Below are positions 33,870-44,515 of a stretch of DNA of 64,000 bases, piece after piece; position 1 is the first letter of the stretch; each line of letters starts with the position of its first letter. The notes beneath the pieces are model-generated. The model had not been told where the DNA came from. It made no database searches and saw only the letters and a list, made by a program, of their open reading frames with translations. The translations under genes were made by a program, and so were the position numbers. Source of the stretch: Bos javanicus (taxonomy: Eukaryota; Chordata; Mammalia; Artiodactyla; Bovidae); NCBI RefSeq assembly GCF_032452875.1, contig NC_083883.1, positions 54,062,698-54,126,697 on the forward strand, in the 5' to 3' direction.

Positions 33870-34515
33870 GATACTGGAGTCAAGGATGCAGAGAAATTGA
33901 AACCCTGATGCGTTGCTGGTGGGAATACAAAACGGTTCAGCCACCATGGAGCACAGAGCAGCAATTCTTCAGTAAGTTAAATGGAGAAGTTCCATGTGAA
34001 CCAGTGATTATACTCCTAGGTATATCACCAAAAGAACCAAATACAGGTGTTCAACCAGTCACTTACCCATGAATGTTCACAGCAGCACTCAGTGGTCATA
34101 ACAGCCAAAGGTAGAAATGACCCCAAAGTCCATCAACTGATGAGTGGGTATGCAAAATGTAGTATATTCATACAGTGGAATATTATTCCGGAATGTGGAG
34201 CATTCTTTAAAAGGAATGAAGTTCTCATACATGTTACAATGCAGATGAACCTCAAAAACATTATACTAAGGGAAAGAAGTCAGTCACAAATGCTACAAAT
34301 TGTATGATTCCATTTACACGAAATGTCCAGAACAGGCAAATCCACAGAGATAAAGCAGATTAGTAGTTGCCAAGAACTAGGGGGAGAGAGGGAGGGATGA
34401 ACTAATTATTGGGTACACGGTTTTCTTTCACAGGGATGAAATATTCCGGCAGTAGACAGCAGTGATAGTTAGACAACATTGTGAATGTACTAAATTCTAT
34501 TGAATTGTGTATTCT
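33870..34515 (+). mobile_element. Old L1 (L1MA/L1MB-like) ORF2 end and 3'UTR, part 1
   Basis: GTTGCTGGTGGGAATACAAA, CAGTGGAATATTATTCCGG and GTAGTTGCCAAGAACTAGGG are L1 3' terminal words. The element continues after two SINE insertions at 34815-34870 and 35083-35115. Confidence 0.82.
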
Positions 34516-34525
34516 AGGATGCCTA

Positions 34526-34804
34526 GGGAGAAGGCAATGGCACCCCACTCCAGTACTATTGCCCGGAAAATCCCATGGATGGAGGAGCCTGGTAGGCTGC
34601 AGTCCATGGGGTCGCTAAGAGTCAGACACGACTGAGCGACTTCACTTTCACTTTCCACTTTCATGCATTGGAGAAGGAAATGGCAACCCACTCCAGTGTT
34701 CTTGCCTGGAGAATCCCATGGATGGAGAAGCCTGGTGGGCTGCAGTCTGTGGGGTCGCACAGAGTCAGACACGACTGAAGTGACTTAGCAGCAGCAGCAA
34801 CAGC
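34526..34804 (+). mobile_element. BOV-A2 SINE inside old L1, 10-bp TSD
   Basis: Full plus-strand BOV-A2. TSD AGGATGCCTA at 34516-34525 and 34805-34814. Confidence 0.95.
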
Positions 34805-34814
34805 AGGATGCCTA

Positions 34815-34870
34815 AATGGTAAATTATATGTTATGTATGGGCTTTTTATGTATGGTAAATTTTATGTATG
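34815..34870 (+). mobile_element. Old L1 3'UTR, part 2
   Basis: AATGGTAAATTATATGTTAT, the end of the L1 3'UTR between two SINEs. A short duplicated TATGTATGGGCTTTTTATG stretch is present. Confidence 0.7.
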
Positions 34871-34873
34871 TAT

Positions 34874-35082
34874 GGGCTTCCCAGGGCACTCAGTGGTAAA
34901 GAATCCACCTGCCAGTGTAGGAGATGTGGGTTTGATCTCTGGGTTGGGAAGATGCCCTGGAGAAGGAAATGGCAACCCGCTGTAGTAATCATGCCAGGGA
35001 AATCCCATGGACAGAGGAGCCTGGTGGGCTGCAGTCCATGGGATCACAGAAGAGTCAGATATGACTAAGTGACTAAACAACA
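34874..35082 (+). mobile_element. Bov-tA SINE inside old L1
   Basis: Head GGGCTTCCCAGGGCACTCAG to tip ATGACTAAGTGACTAAACAA. TSD is unclear in the AT-rich target. Confidence 0.9.
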
Positions 35083-35115
35083 CCATTATATATATTTTAC
35101 CACAATTTAAAAAAG
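35083..35115 (+). mobile_element. Old L1 3' terminus, part 3
   Basis: ATATATTTTACCACAATTTA plus a short A run is the L1 terminus, completing the element begun at 33870. Confidence 0.72.
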
Positions 35116-35774
35116 CTGGATGACCAGCTCAAGATTGCAGACATAAAAACAATGATATTGGAATACCCCTCTAAATCAGACAATTTAGTGGTCCCTGACC
35201 TCTAGGGATGACATTTTGGACCTTTTAACTGTGTTTTGCCTTATGGCAAAATGTAGACAGGACCCAATATACTACCCTGGCATCAATGGAAAAGACACGA
35301 ATTACATACTTAGTCAAGTTTGAAAGTAGACATTAAAAAAAAAAAAAAACACCTTAAAACCAAGGATCTGAGATGCTCATAATAAATCCATCAACAACTG
35401 CTTTAAATGAATATATTTTCAAGAGACCCAGAGTTACATGGTGGCTGCTGAGAAATGCATGTGGATTTGAATGAAGAGCAATAATGCAGCAGAAGTCACG
35501 ACACAGGTGGAGACAAAGAGTGCAAGGGCGTGAAGGAAGTCCAGGCAAGGTGGTGACAGAATCAGGCCCTGATAGAGCCTGCAGGGCTTGAGAGCAGATG
35601 GCCTACAAGTCGAGGGGGAGCTGGAACAAATCCCAAGGTGGGGGAATGCGGTTAACGCTACATCGTGGAAGATAAATGTGGCCCGGGTCCAAATCCAAAC
35701 CCATGGCCAGAGAGAAGCTTGGGGGAGCTCCGACCTGCCTCCCATCAAAGAGGGCCCTTTCAAGAGCTGTGTGT
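35116..35774. other. Unique stretch, locally GC-richer
   Basis: Overlapping frames on both strands at 35434-35914 lack domains. A poly(A) run of about 16 lies near 35335. No gene called. Confidence 0.4.
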
Positions 35775-35995
35775 TTCGGAGTCAGAGATGCAGAGTCCAA
35801 GTCCTGCCTCCATCTGTTACGAGCTGTATAAATGACTTCAACTCTCTGGGTATCACTTTTCTTATCTGTCACATGGAGATAAAGCTATGCCTAATTCACA
35901 GTCATGAAGCTTAGCCTAATTAATGCAAATAGAGGACTCAAACAGTGCCTAACCTAGAGTTAATATTCAGTGACAGTGCTCAACCATCCACCATG
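35775..35995 (+). mobile_element. MIR SINE
   Basis: TTCAACTCTCTGGGTATCAC, TTTCTTATCTGTCACATGGA and AACAGTGCCTAACC in MIR order. Confidence 0.7.
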
Positions 35996-36335
35996 ATTAT
36001 TACCATGCCCACAGCCTTATTCCCATGAGCCTGGAGCAGGTGTGGTCCTGACTTGACCCTCTGAATCTGCCTGCCACAAAGGGAAGCTCCAGGGGATTGA
36101 TGCCCTGGTAACATTGAGGTTCTCTAGAAGTCAACTGTCCATGCCTACAGCCCTGGGTTGCCCCCTACACCATGTTACCCTTTTTATTTCACTTGCAGCC
36201 ACTGGGCCTGGACAACACTGCCCAGGGGTCTACAATAGGAGCTTGGACATGGAGTGAAGTGAGGTGGCTGGACATACAGCATGGAAACTCTGTGTGAATG
36301 GGTGGCCATATTCTAGTGTGTGGTCTGGTTGTCAG
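35996..36335. other. Stretch without recognised features
   Basis: Nothing recognised. Confidence 0.4.
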
Positions 36336-36349
36336 AAAGGCATCTAGAG

Positions 36350-36646
36350 ACTTCCCTGGTGGTCCAGTGGTTAAGGATCCACCTGCCAATGCAGGGGACT
36401 AGGGTTCAATCCCTGGTCTGAGAAAATCCCACAAGTCATGGGGCAACTAAGCCCATGTGCCACAACTACTGAGCCCACATGCTGCAGCTAGAGAAGCCCC
36501 CATGCCCAAGAGCCCAGGCTCCACAATAAGAGAAGCTGCAGCAATCATAAGCCCACATACTGCAACAGAGTAGACCTTGCTTACCACAACTAGAGAAAGC
36601 TCGTGCACAGCAAAGAAGACCCAGCATGGTCAACGATAAATAAATA
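36350..36646 (+). mobile_element. CHR-1-type long SINE, 14-bp TSD
   Basis: Head ACTTCCCTGGTGGTCCAG, then the long CHR body (GAGCCCACATGCTGCAGCTA, CAACTAGAGAAAGCTCGTGC) and a TAAATAAATAAA tail. TSD AAAG(G/A)CATCTAGAG at 36336-36349 and 36647-36660. Confidence 0.92.
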
Positions 36647-36660
36647 AAAGACATCTAGAG

Positions 36661-37019
36661 GGACAAAGAAAGACGACAACATGAAAGGGTAAGGATTCAA
36701 AGCAGCACAGAGCTGAGGCACACCTGACACCTTTCTCATCTTTGGTTTCAGTGCATCCTGAGATCAAGCTGCCTGTGCTTGACCCCTTATGATCAATCCC
36801 CTCCTTTCCCTAGTTAGCTTGAATTGATGTCTGTACCAAGAGACCTCTTCTTAATACAAGGCCCACATCTGAACTCCTTTGTACTCCTACACCATTTGCC
36901 TTTTATTTCTCAAGGCATCTAGACTACACAGGAACTATGCTAATTTCTTAGTTTGGTGCTGCCCATGCCTTGCTCAGAGGAAGGCAATGATAACAACAGA
37001 AACACCAGCACTATGGGTG
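36661..37019. other. Stretch without recognised features
   Basis: Nothing recognised. Confidence 0.4.
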
Positions 37020-37140
37020 ATGGCAGCTGCTATTAATACTTTAAGTACTTACTTAATAAGTCAAGCATTTTGTCAAGCGTTTTGCTGAACATTCTGCATG
37101 TGTCCTCACACTGGATCTTCATGCCATGCATGCTTTAGGT
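37020..37140 (-). mobile_element. MIR SINE, antisense, part 1
   Basis: Antisense MIR, interrupted by a BovB. The other side carries CTGTTGAGGAAACTGAAGCC at about 37557. Confidence 0.5.
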
Positions 37141-37545
37141 ACAACTGGACCGTAAAGAAGGCAGAGCACCAAAGAATTGATGCTTTTGAATTGTGGTACT
37201 AGAAAAGGCTTTTGAGAGTCTTTCGGACTGCAAGGAGATCAAACTAGTCAATTGTAAAGGAAATCAATCCTGAGTATTTATTGGAAGAACTGTTGCTGAA
37301 GCTCCAATACTTTGGCCATCTGATGAGATGAGCTGACTCACTAGAAAAGACCCTGATGCTGGGAAAGTCTGCAGGCAAAAAGAGAAGAGGGCAGCAGAGG
37401 ATGAGATGGTTGGATGGCATCACCAACTCAAAGGACGTGAATTTGAGCAAACTCTAAGAGATATTAAAGGACAGGGGAACCTGGTGTGGTACAGTCCAAG
37501 GGTTGCAAAGAGTCAGACATGACGTAGTGACTCAACAACTACTGG
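37141..37545 (+). mobile_element. BovB LINE 3' end inside MIR
   Basis: Starts near AACTGGACCGTAAAGAAGGC and runs to ATGACGTAGTGACTCAACAA. No clean TSD. Confidence 0.9.
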
Positions 37546-37600
37546 CTTCATTCTCCTGTTGAGGAAACTGAAGCCACTATCTTTATCCACCACTGCCACG
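37546..37600 (-). mobile_element. MIR SINE, antisense, part 2
   Basis: TTCTCCTGTTGAGGAAACTG, continuation of the interrupted MIR. Confidence 0.5.
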
Positions 37601-38699
37601 AGAAAGGTCTGTGCCTGCCAGTCCTGCCTGTTTACTCCAGAGTCTGCATAAAAGGCCATCTCCACTGGAACACAGCCCTGAGCAGGCTCAGGAAACAGCA
37701 GATGAGCTCCAATTAGCACAAAGATGATTAATAGGTGCTCTCACTTTCACAGTCTCCCTCTTGGTCCCCAAACACCATACAGAGCTAATGAATTCTCCAT
37801 CATTCTGCAGTCACACCTAGACAGGATCTAACCAAGCACTGGCCTACTGGCCTTCAAAAAAAAATGCTCCTCTTCTCTTTATATGCAACCTCCAAGCATT
37901 ACCAAGGCCAACTCCACTTTAACTTCATGGAAGCTGCAAGGGGATAAGTTACAATAGAGTCACTCTGTGAGAAAGGAATTGTTACAAAATCATGTAGCCA
38001 GAAGACCTGCCTGGGCACAGTGTGCACATTTCCATTTCAGTGTCACTGTTCAGGTAAATACTGCAATGGAAAATGGACTTTGGCTCAAGGAGGAGAAATC
38101 GGAGCCAAGGACACATCAACCTCATGGTGACAGAAGACTGAATATCTTAACTGGGGTCCTGATGGAACGTGCAGTCCATTGGTGGGAGGTTCACTTCACT
38201 CCTGGAACCAACTGATTCCCTGAAAAGAAGCTGAGTGGCCATTGTCGTTTGATGATCAGTGCAGTTCACACATGATAGGCATCCTGAGAGAGGTTTTGGG
38301 GCTCACAGTCATGGCTGGGCTATTTCTTCCAGGTCCTGATTTCAACCTAGAACTCTACCCCAAGACCTTTCTCTTCTTCCTTCCCTTATCCTTCCTTATT
38401 TCTCTAAATCCATTTTCCAGATGTCCCTGGATTCTACCTTTGTATTCAATGCAAGGGCTTGGCCTCTCTTTTCCTGTTAATACTGATTCCCTGGGCTAGA
38501 AATGACTATGCCCCCACCCTCGCCCCTGGTCCCCTGAAAGGGGATTAGGCCTTTTTGGGGAGGCCATTCTTTCCATCATAAAACAAACACCATGAAATAC
38601 AGAAAGGAATGCAACATTCCTGTGAAATTATAAGACAAAATACAAGATTTCCAGGAAGATTCCTGCTCTGTCCTCTGCTTTGGGTTCCTTCCCTCTCCG
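37601..38699. other. Stretch without recognised features
   Basis: About 1.1 kb, repeat-poor, no supported gene. Frames at 37967-38215 and 38242-38499 show no known domain. Confidence 0.4.
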
Positions 38700-38707
38700 G
38701 TAGCTGT

Positions 38708-38807
38708 CTTTTTTGTTGTTGTTTCTTTTGGCCGCACTGGGTCTTAGTTGTGGTGTGAAGGTTTCTCCTATTGCAGAGCATGGGCTCCAGACTGTGCAGG
38801 CTCAACA
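38708..38807 (-). mobile_element. CHR-1-type SINE 3' part, antisense
   Basis: TTTTGGCCGCACTGGGTCTT, TTAGTTGTGGTGTGAAGG and GCAGAGCATGGGCTCCAG are antisense CHR body words. TSD GTAGCTGT at 38700-38707 and 38808-38815. Confidence 0.85.
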
Positions 38808-38953
38808 GTAGCTGTATTTTGTTGGTAAAGTTTGAGGCTCCTGCAGATTATAACCTGAAGTCCTGGAACATCTCAACCATTTCCCACAGCCAAGGGTGAG
38901 TTGTGGCCCTTGGGTTCTTCACATAGAATTTGTCACCTACTCTTCACTTTCTA

Positions 38954-39077
38954 TGGAGCAAGGAATGGCAACCCACTTCAGTATTCTTGCCTGGAAAATC
39001 CCATGGACAGATGAGCCTGGGAGGCTACAGTCCATGGGGTCACAAAGAGTTGGACACGACTGAGCACGCATGCCCTG
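38954..39077 (+). mobile_element. Bov-tA/BovA SINE, 5'-truncated
   Basis: BovA body only, no tRNA head. TSD CACTTTCTA at 38945-38953 and 39078-39086. Confidence 0.9.
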
Positions 39078-39086
39078 CACTTTCTA

Positions 39087-39371
39087 ATTGAATCCATCAT
39101 GGATATTCTAAGAAGTCTAAATTAAAGAAATTGATAAAGTGAATATATTCCCAAGTATATAAAACTGAAAATAAATCAAACATATGTGGATAAAACCCAA
39201 GGACTTTCTTTGGATAACAGGTAGTATTTGCAATCAGTGTGTCAACAATACCTAAACAATTATTACTATAATGTTGGGGAGTGCTTAAAAAGTTGAGCTC
39301 TGTTACAATTCAAATATAGAAGCAATTTATTTACCAAACACTCTATAATAAAAATAACTCTTATTTCCTCA
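39087..39371. other. AT-rich stretch without recognised features
   Basis: Nothing recognised. Confidence 0.4.
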
Positions 39372-39500
39372 TAGGAGATGTGGGTTTGATCCCTGGGTCG
39401 GGAAGATCCCCTGGAAAATCCCATGGACAGAGGAGCCTGGCAGACTACAGTCCATGGGGACACAAAGAGTCAGACATGACTAAGTGACTAAGCACACCCA
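39372..39500 (+). mobile_element. Bov-tA SINE, truncated and internally deleted
   Basis: Partial head GAGATGTGGGTTTGATCCC, then CCCCTGGAAAATCCCATGG where the first half of the BovA body is missing. Confidence 0.85.
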
Positions 39501-39529
39501 TAATGTTATCATAGTACCAAATTTCTGTC

Positions 39530-39765
39530 ATAATAAAAGCAACAGCTCTTGCTCATTAAACACTTTCTGTGTCCCCAGATCCACGCTTATTCTGTGCAAC
39601 ATAAAAATTGCTACAAAGACATGTAGCATCAGACTCAGGTCTGATGACCTGAGTTTTGCAGATGAGAAACTTGAGGATAGAGACATGCCCTGTCCAATGT
39701 CACACAGGCAATCAAGAGCAGAAGTGGCATCAAACCCACTTTTGTCCAATTCCAAGCCCCTGGGC
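39530..39765 (-). mobile_element. MIR SINE, antisense
   Basis: GTTTTGCAGATGAGAAACTT, TGTCACACAGGCAATCAAGA and GTGGCATCAAACCCAC in MIR antisense order. Confidence 0.7.
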
Positions 39766-40593
39766 CAGCATGTGAAAGCATCACCCAAATTTAAATTGCT
39801 TAAAATTGTGAAATGAGATACACTCTGTTAATTTTTTTTCTTTTTCACTTTGGGATGTTAAGTATTCTTTCTAGCCTTACTATGTTCCACACTGCTGTTG
39901 GCTCTCAGTACCATAGTGAAAACACCTGCGGGAAGGTGCTCGGTGTCCCAAAACAAGACAATAGTCACCCTCTGTGAAGAGCTTGTATGGCAGTTATAAA
40001 ACTCCCCTCTTCCAGCACTGACTGTCTGACTGGCCCACTTGCAGAAATCACCCCATCATGAGATGTCCTCTAAGATGCTGAGCTGTGAACAAGGCAGATA
40101 ATCCTGATTCCAGGCCACTATAAAGGAGCAGTGTTTGCCCAGAGACGAGGAGGACAAGAGGGACAGCTCCAAGTCTGAGGATGTGGCTGACAAGAGACTG
40201 TTCTTTCCTTTTCAGAACCACCCTGAGCAGCTTCCTGTGCTTTGAGAGGCAGCACCACTTCAATACCTGACATGAAGGGGCTGTGGACATTTTATCATGC
40301 AGGGCTGGACACAGAGCAGTGGAGCTCAAGGATGCTATCTGCATGCAAATACAATTTAGAGACTCTTAGAGACCTGAGCGCTCCATGGATGGCAGGCTTC
40401 CTGCCAAGAGTCCATGCTGAGGTGAAGAGCACAGATCTAGGGAAGTGAGTTGCATGTTAAAGATGCTGTGATTCTGAATTCTGCTTCCGATGGGGTACGG
40501 GGATGAGGGCCCCACACATAGCATGCCAAGGGGGTGGGGGCTGATGAGAAGCATAATGTCCTCAAGTGGAAGAAAGGTTTAAAGCTGTAAGAT
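39766..40593. other. Stretch without recognised features
   Basis: No supported repeat or gene. Short frames on both strands only. Confidence 0.4.
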
Positions 40594-40786
40594 GGGATTT
40601 CCACCTGGTGGTCCAGTGGCTAAGACTCCACACTCTCAATGCAGGGGGCCTGGGATTGATCCCTGGTCAGAGAACTAGTCAGAGATTCCAGAGATCCCTG
40701 GTCAGAGATTCCACATGCTGAAACTAAAAACAGAAGATTCCACATGCTGCAACTAAGAACCCAGTGCAAATAAATAAATATTAAAC
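40594..40786 (+). mobile_element. CHR-2-type SINE with internal tandem duplications
   Basis: Head GGGATTTCCACCTGGTGGTC, tail AAATAAATAAATA. Within it GATCCCTGGTCAGAGA and GATTCCACATGCTG-type words occur twice, so the middle has been duplicated. Confidence 0.85.
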
Positions 40787-41464
40787 CAAAAGAAATTAAA
40801 ACAAAAACACCAAAAAACTGAAAGACACATTCCAAGATGGTCAGAAATACATAAAACTATGTTGATGTGACTCCTGGTTCTATGCATTCAGTGATCGACT
40901 TCAAATTGCACAGATGGCATCAAGACCGTTTTAAAAGGAAAAACTATGATCCTTTTGCTGTAACTTAACATGTAATTATGATTCTGTTGAACCATCTCAC
41001 AGATAGACAAACAGTATGGGAAAAGAATCCACAAACTTCCTTGTCAATATTTTATTTTAGCCAGAGCTGCTTCCAAAGAATCAAAGTGAATATCCTTAGG
41101 ACCAAAATGTTCCCAATCATGAGCTGCTCTCCTTTATTTTAAGAGAGAACTCAAGGCTCCTGGAAGGCAGGCTGTGGCAGAGAAAAAGCCTGCACTGTCT
41201 GTGTCCATCTCATGGCATGAATGCTTACACCACGTGTTTCCAAACAAGATTTCCTCTCCCCACAAATCATTTTACTGTAATAGAACTGCATCACTAAGAG
41301 CCCAAGCAGAGGTCAATCTAACAATCAACCAACTAATCAAGTTTCTATGTGGCACTGAGCCCGGGGCCAAATTTCCAAGACTGTAGGAACCAATCTCACC
41401 CACAGAACTTTAACGTCTCTGTAGGGGTCATGCTAATTGTTCTTGTATAGATTAGGGTTGGGTG
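40787..41464. other. Stretch without recognised features
   Basis: Nothing recognised. Confidence 0.4.
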
Positions 41465-41471
41465 TGAGACT

Positions 41472-41717
41472 GCTGCTGCTAAGTCACTTCAGTCGTGTCC
41501 AACTCTATGTGACCCCATAGACGGCAGCCCGCCAGGCTTCCCTGTCCCTGGGATTCTCCAGGCAATAACACTGGAGTGGGTTGCCATTTCCTTCTCCAAT
41601 GCGTGAAAGTGAAGTTGCTCAGTCGTGTCTGACCCTCAGAGACCCCATGGACTGCAGCCTTCCAGGCTCCTCCATCCATGGGATTTTCCAGGCAAGAGTA
41701 CTGGAGTGGGGTGCCAT
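41472..41717 (-). mobile_element. BOV-A2 SINE, antisense
   Basis: Dimer with a shortened linker. Short TSD TGAGACT at 41465-41471 and 41718-41724. Confidence 0.92.
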
Positions 41718-41823
41718 TGAGACTAGGGGGTGGCAATGTTCAAAAGAATCCTATAATCATTGTAAGGAAAAAGAAAAACAATAGTAAATGGGTTTTCTCT
41801 TCTCCAAACAAAAGGTGTAATTT

Positions 41824-41935
41824 ATGGGCCCATGACCCTCTGAAAAAATAAGCATAAGTTAAATAAAAAAAGAAATTTGGAGATCCTGTGATATTTTATT
41901 GAAGCCCTAGAGACTGTTGTTAATTCTTGGCTAGC
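41824..41935 (+). repeat. Source of a local inverted duplication
   Basis: About 112 bases from ATGGGCCCATGACCC to TTCTTGGCTAGC. They recur in reverse complement at 43298-43412 inside a BovB, differing at only a handful of sites. This copy lies in otherwise unassigned flank and is probably the source. Confidence 0.88.
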
Positions 41936-42012
41936 AGAAGAAGTTTATCAAAGAAATCTTGTTCTTTTTTTCCTTGTTCTTGATTTTGATTCCCATCTAT
42001 GCTATTTAATTG

Positions 42013-42026
42013 GGGCTTCCCAGGTG
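42013..42026 (+). mobile_element. Bov-tA SINE, 5' piece split by BovB
   Basis: GGGCTTCCCAGGTGGC is the Bov-tA head start. It is cut by a BovB insertion and resumes at 43546. The outer TSD ATGCTATTTAATTG (41999-42012 and 43737-43750) is perfect. Confidence 0.85.
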
Positions 42027-42370
42027 GCACATAATCTTTTAGGATGCACTCGATATGCCAGCAAATTTGGAAAACTCAGCAGTGGCCACAGGACTGGAAA
42101 ACGTCAGTTTTTATTCCAATCCCAAAGAAAGGCAATGCCAAAGAATGCTCAAACTACTGCACGATTGCACTCATCTCACACGCTAGTAATGCTCAAAATT
42201 CTCCAAGGCAGGGTTCAACAGTATGTGAACCATGAACGCCCAGATTTTCAAGCTGGATTTAGAAAACCAGAGATCAAACTGCCAACATCTGTTGGATCAT
42301 CGGAAACGTAAGAGAGTTCCAGAAAAACATCTACTTCTGCTTTATTGAGTATGCCAAAGCCTTTGACTGT

Positions 42371-43048
42371 GTGGGTCACAATAAACTGTGGAAAACTCTT
42401 CAAGAGATGGGAATACCAGACCACCTGATCTGCCTCTTGAGAAATTTGTATGCAGGTCAGGAAGCAACAGTTAGAACTGGACATGGAACAACAGACTGGT
42501 TCCAAATCAGGAAAGGAGTACGTCAAGGCTGTATATTGTCACCCTGCTTATTTAACTTATATGCAGAGTACATCACGAGAAATGCTGGGCTGGATGAAGC
42601 ACAAGCTGGAATCAAGATTGCTGGGAGAAATATCAATAACCTCAGATATGCAGATGACACCACCCTTATGGCAGAAAGCAAAGAAGAACTAAAGAGCTTC
42701 TTGATGAAAGTAAAAGAGGAGAGTGAAAAAGTTGGCTTAAAGCTCAACTTTCAGAAAACTAAGATCATGGCATCTGGTCCCATCACTTCATGGCAAATAG
42801 ATGGGGAAAAAGTGGAAACAGTGACAGACTTTATTTTTCTGGGCTCCAAAATCACTGCAGATGGTGATTGCAGTCATGAAATTAAAAGACATTTGCTCCT
42901 TGGAAGAAAAGTTATGACCAACCTAGACAGCATGTTAAAAAGCAGAGATATTACTTTGCCAACAAAGGTCTGTCTAGTCAAAGCTATGGTTTTTCCAGTA
43001 GTCATGTATGGATGTGAGAGTTGGACTATAAAGAAAGCTGAGTGCTGA
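42371..43048 (+). pseudogene. BovB reverse transcriptase fragment (225 residues)
   Basis: The longest open frame in the window. It holds the RTE-clade RT palm: RQGC at residues 51-54, SPCLFNLYAEY following, and catalytic YADD at 93-96. The thumb-like KVGLKLNFQKTKIMASGPIT and the conserved LGSKITADGDCSHEIKRHLL and YGCESWT blocks come after. Motif A lies upstream in a broken frame (DYAKAFD changed to a glutamate-containing EYAKAFD around 42349-42366). There is no endonuclease domain, and the frame stops in the YGCESWT region where the family continues. It is a dead fragment of a LINE, not a host gene. Confidence 0.9.
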
Positions 43049-43297
43049 AGAATTGATGCTTTTGAACTGTGGTGTTGGAGAAGACTCTCGAGAGTCTCTT
43101 GGATGGCAAGGAGAACCAACCAGTCCATCCTAAAGGAAATCAGTCCTGAATATATACTGGAAGGACTGATGCTGAAGCTGAAACTCCAATATTTTGGCCA
43201 CCTGATGTGAAGAACTGATTCATTTGAAGAGACTCTGATGGTGGGAAAGATTGAAGGTGGGAGGAGAAGGGGACGACAGAGCATGAGATGATTGGAT

Positions 43298-43412
43298 GCT
43301 AGCCAAGAATTAACAACAATCTCTAGGGCTTCAATAAAATATCACAGGATCTCCAAATTTCTTTTTTTATTTAGCTTGTGCTTCTTATTTCTTCAGAGGG
43401 TCATGGGCCCAT
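43298..43412 (-). repeat. Inverted copy of 41824-41935 inside BovB
   Basis: Reverse complement of upstream flank, inserted between the BovB words ATTGGATG and ATCACCAACTCAATGG with almost no loss of BovB sequence. The junctions show microhomology of one to three bases (G on the left, CAT on the right). Confidence 0.88.
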
Positions 43413-43545
43413 CACCAACTCAATGGACATGAGATTGAGTAAACTCTGGGAGTTGGCGACAGACAGGGACACCTAGCGTGCTGCAGTCCAAGGGGTTGCA
43501 AAGAGTCAGACACTATTAAGCAACTGAACAGAACTGAACTGCGGT

Positions 43546-43736
43546 GGCGCAGTGGTAAAGAATCCATCTGCCAATATAGGAGACACAGAAGACTCAGGTT
43601 CAATCCCAGGGTCTGGAAGATTCCCTGGAGTAGGAAATGGCAGCCCACTTCAATATTTTTGCCTGGAAAATCAGAGCTTGGCGGGTTACAGTCCATGGGG
43701 TCACAAAGTGTCAGGAGTGACTGAGCATGCATGCAC
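43546..43736 (+). mobile_element. Bov-tA SINE, remainder
   Basis: GGTGGCGCAGTGGTAAAGAA through the BovA body to GACTGAGCATGCATGCAC. It completes the SINE begun at 42013. Confidence 0.9.
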
Positions 43737-43791
43737 ATGCTATTTAATTGCATTTGATTTGTTAACATTTCAAATGCATTTTGTTTTACTA

Positions 43792-44196
43792 CAGACTATA
43801 AAGAAAGCTGAGCACTGAAGAATTGATGCTTTTGAACTGTGGTGTTGGAGAAGACTCTTGAGAGTCCCTTGGACTGCAAACAGATTCCACCAATCCATCC
43901 TAAAGGAGATCAGTCCTGAGTGTTCATTAGAAGGACTGATGCTGAAGCTGAAACTCCAATACTTAGGCCACCTGATGCGAAGAGCTGACTCATTTGAAAA
44001 GACCCTGATGCTGGGAAAGATTGAAGGCAGGAGGAGAAGGGGATGACAGAGGATTAGATGGTTGGATGGCATCACCAACTCAGTGGACATGAATTTGGGT
44101 AAACTCTGGGAGTTGGTGATGGACAGGGAGGCCTGGCATGATGTGGTCCATGGGGTTGCAAAGAGTTGGACACAACTGAGCGACTGAACTGAACTG
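43792..44196 (+). mobile_element. BovB LINE 3' end
   Basis: CAGACTATAAAGAAAGCTGA to the GCGACTGAACTGAACTGA tip. No clean TSD. Confidence 0.92.
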
Positions 44197-44374
44197 ATCT
44201 ACCTGTATTCTAAAGTTCAGAAAACCACTTTGAATCTCAAGTAAATTTTATTTTTAGCTTAGGGTAGTTTACAGATTTATGGAAGGATGAAGAAACCAGT
44301 TAGCTTGGACTGATATTTTTTTCCAGATAAATATTTTGTGTGAAAGAATCTACCGTTATTTATTCAGTCAACAA

Positions 44375-44514
44375 ACACAAAGGCATTGTGGTTAGAAATC
44401 AGGCTTTGGAATTTCAGATTATTGCTCCTCTACTTCCTAAGTACAGGCCTTGAACAAGTCAGCAAATCTTTCTGAGCCTCAGTTTCCCCATCTCTAAGGC
44501 AGAAATTATAATGT
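44375..44514 (+). mobile_element. MIR SINE, cut by BovB
   Basis: CTTTCTGAGCCTCAGTTTCC followed by CCATCTCTAAGGC. The right side is cut by BovB. Confidence 0.65.
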
Positions 44515-44515
44515 T

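Larger units (their letters stand above)
42027..43545 (+). mobile_element. BovB LINE nested in a Bov-tA, carrying an inverted local insert
   Basis: BovB begins near ATGCACTCGATATGCCAGCA (mid-ORF) and runs through the RT region and 3'UTR to ACTGAACAGAACTGAACTG. It is inserted in the head of a Bov-tA with a probable TSD GGTGGC(A/G)CA. Its 3' region is interrupted at 43298-43412 by inverted flank sequence. Confidence 0.92.

Noticed and set aside
35434..35914. Two overlapping frames on opposite strands, possible exon
   Set aside because: Neither has a known motif, and the region continues into a MIR, so an exon is not supported.
42371..43048. Reverse transcriptase frame as a possible retron, diversity-generating or domesticated RT gene
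   Set aside because: Flanking sequence, 3' tip and neighbouring copies show it is an RTE-clade BovB LINE fragment lacking the endonuclease and with broken ends.
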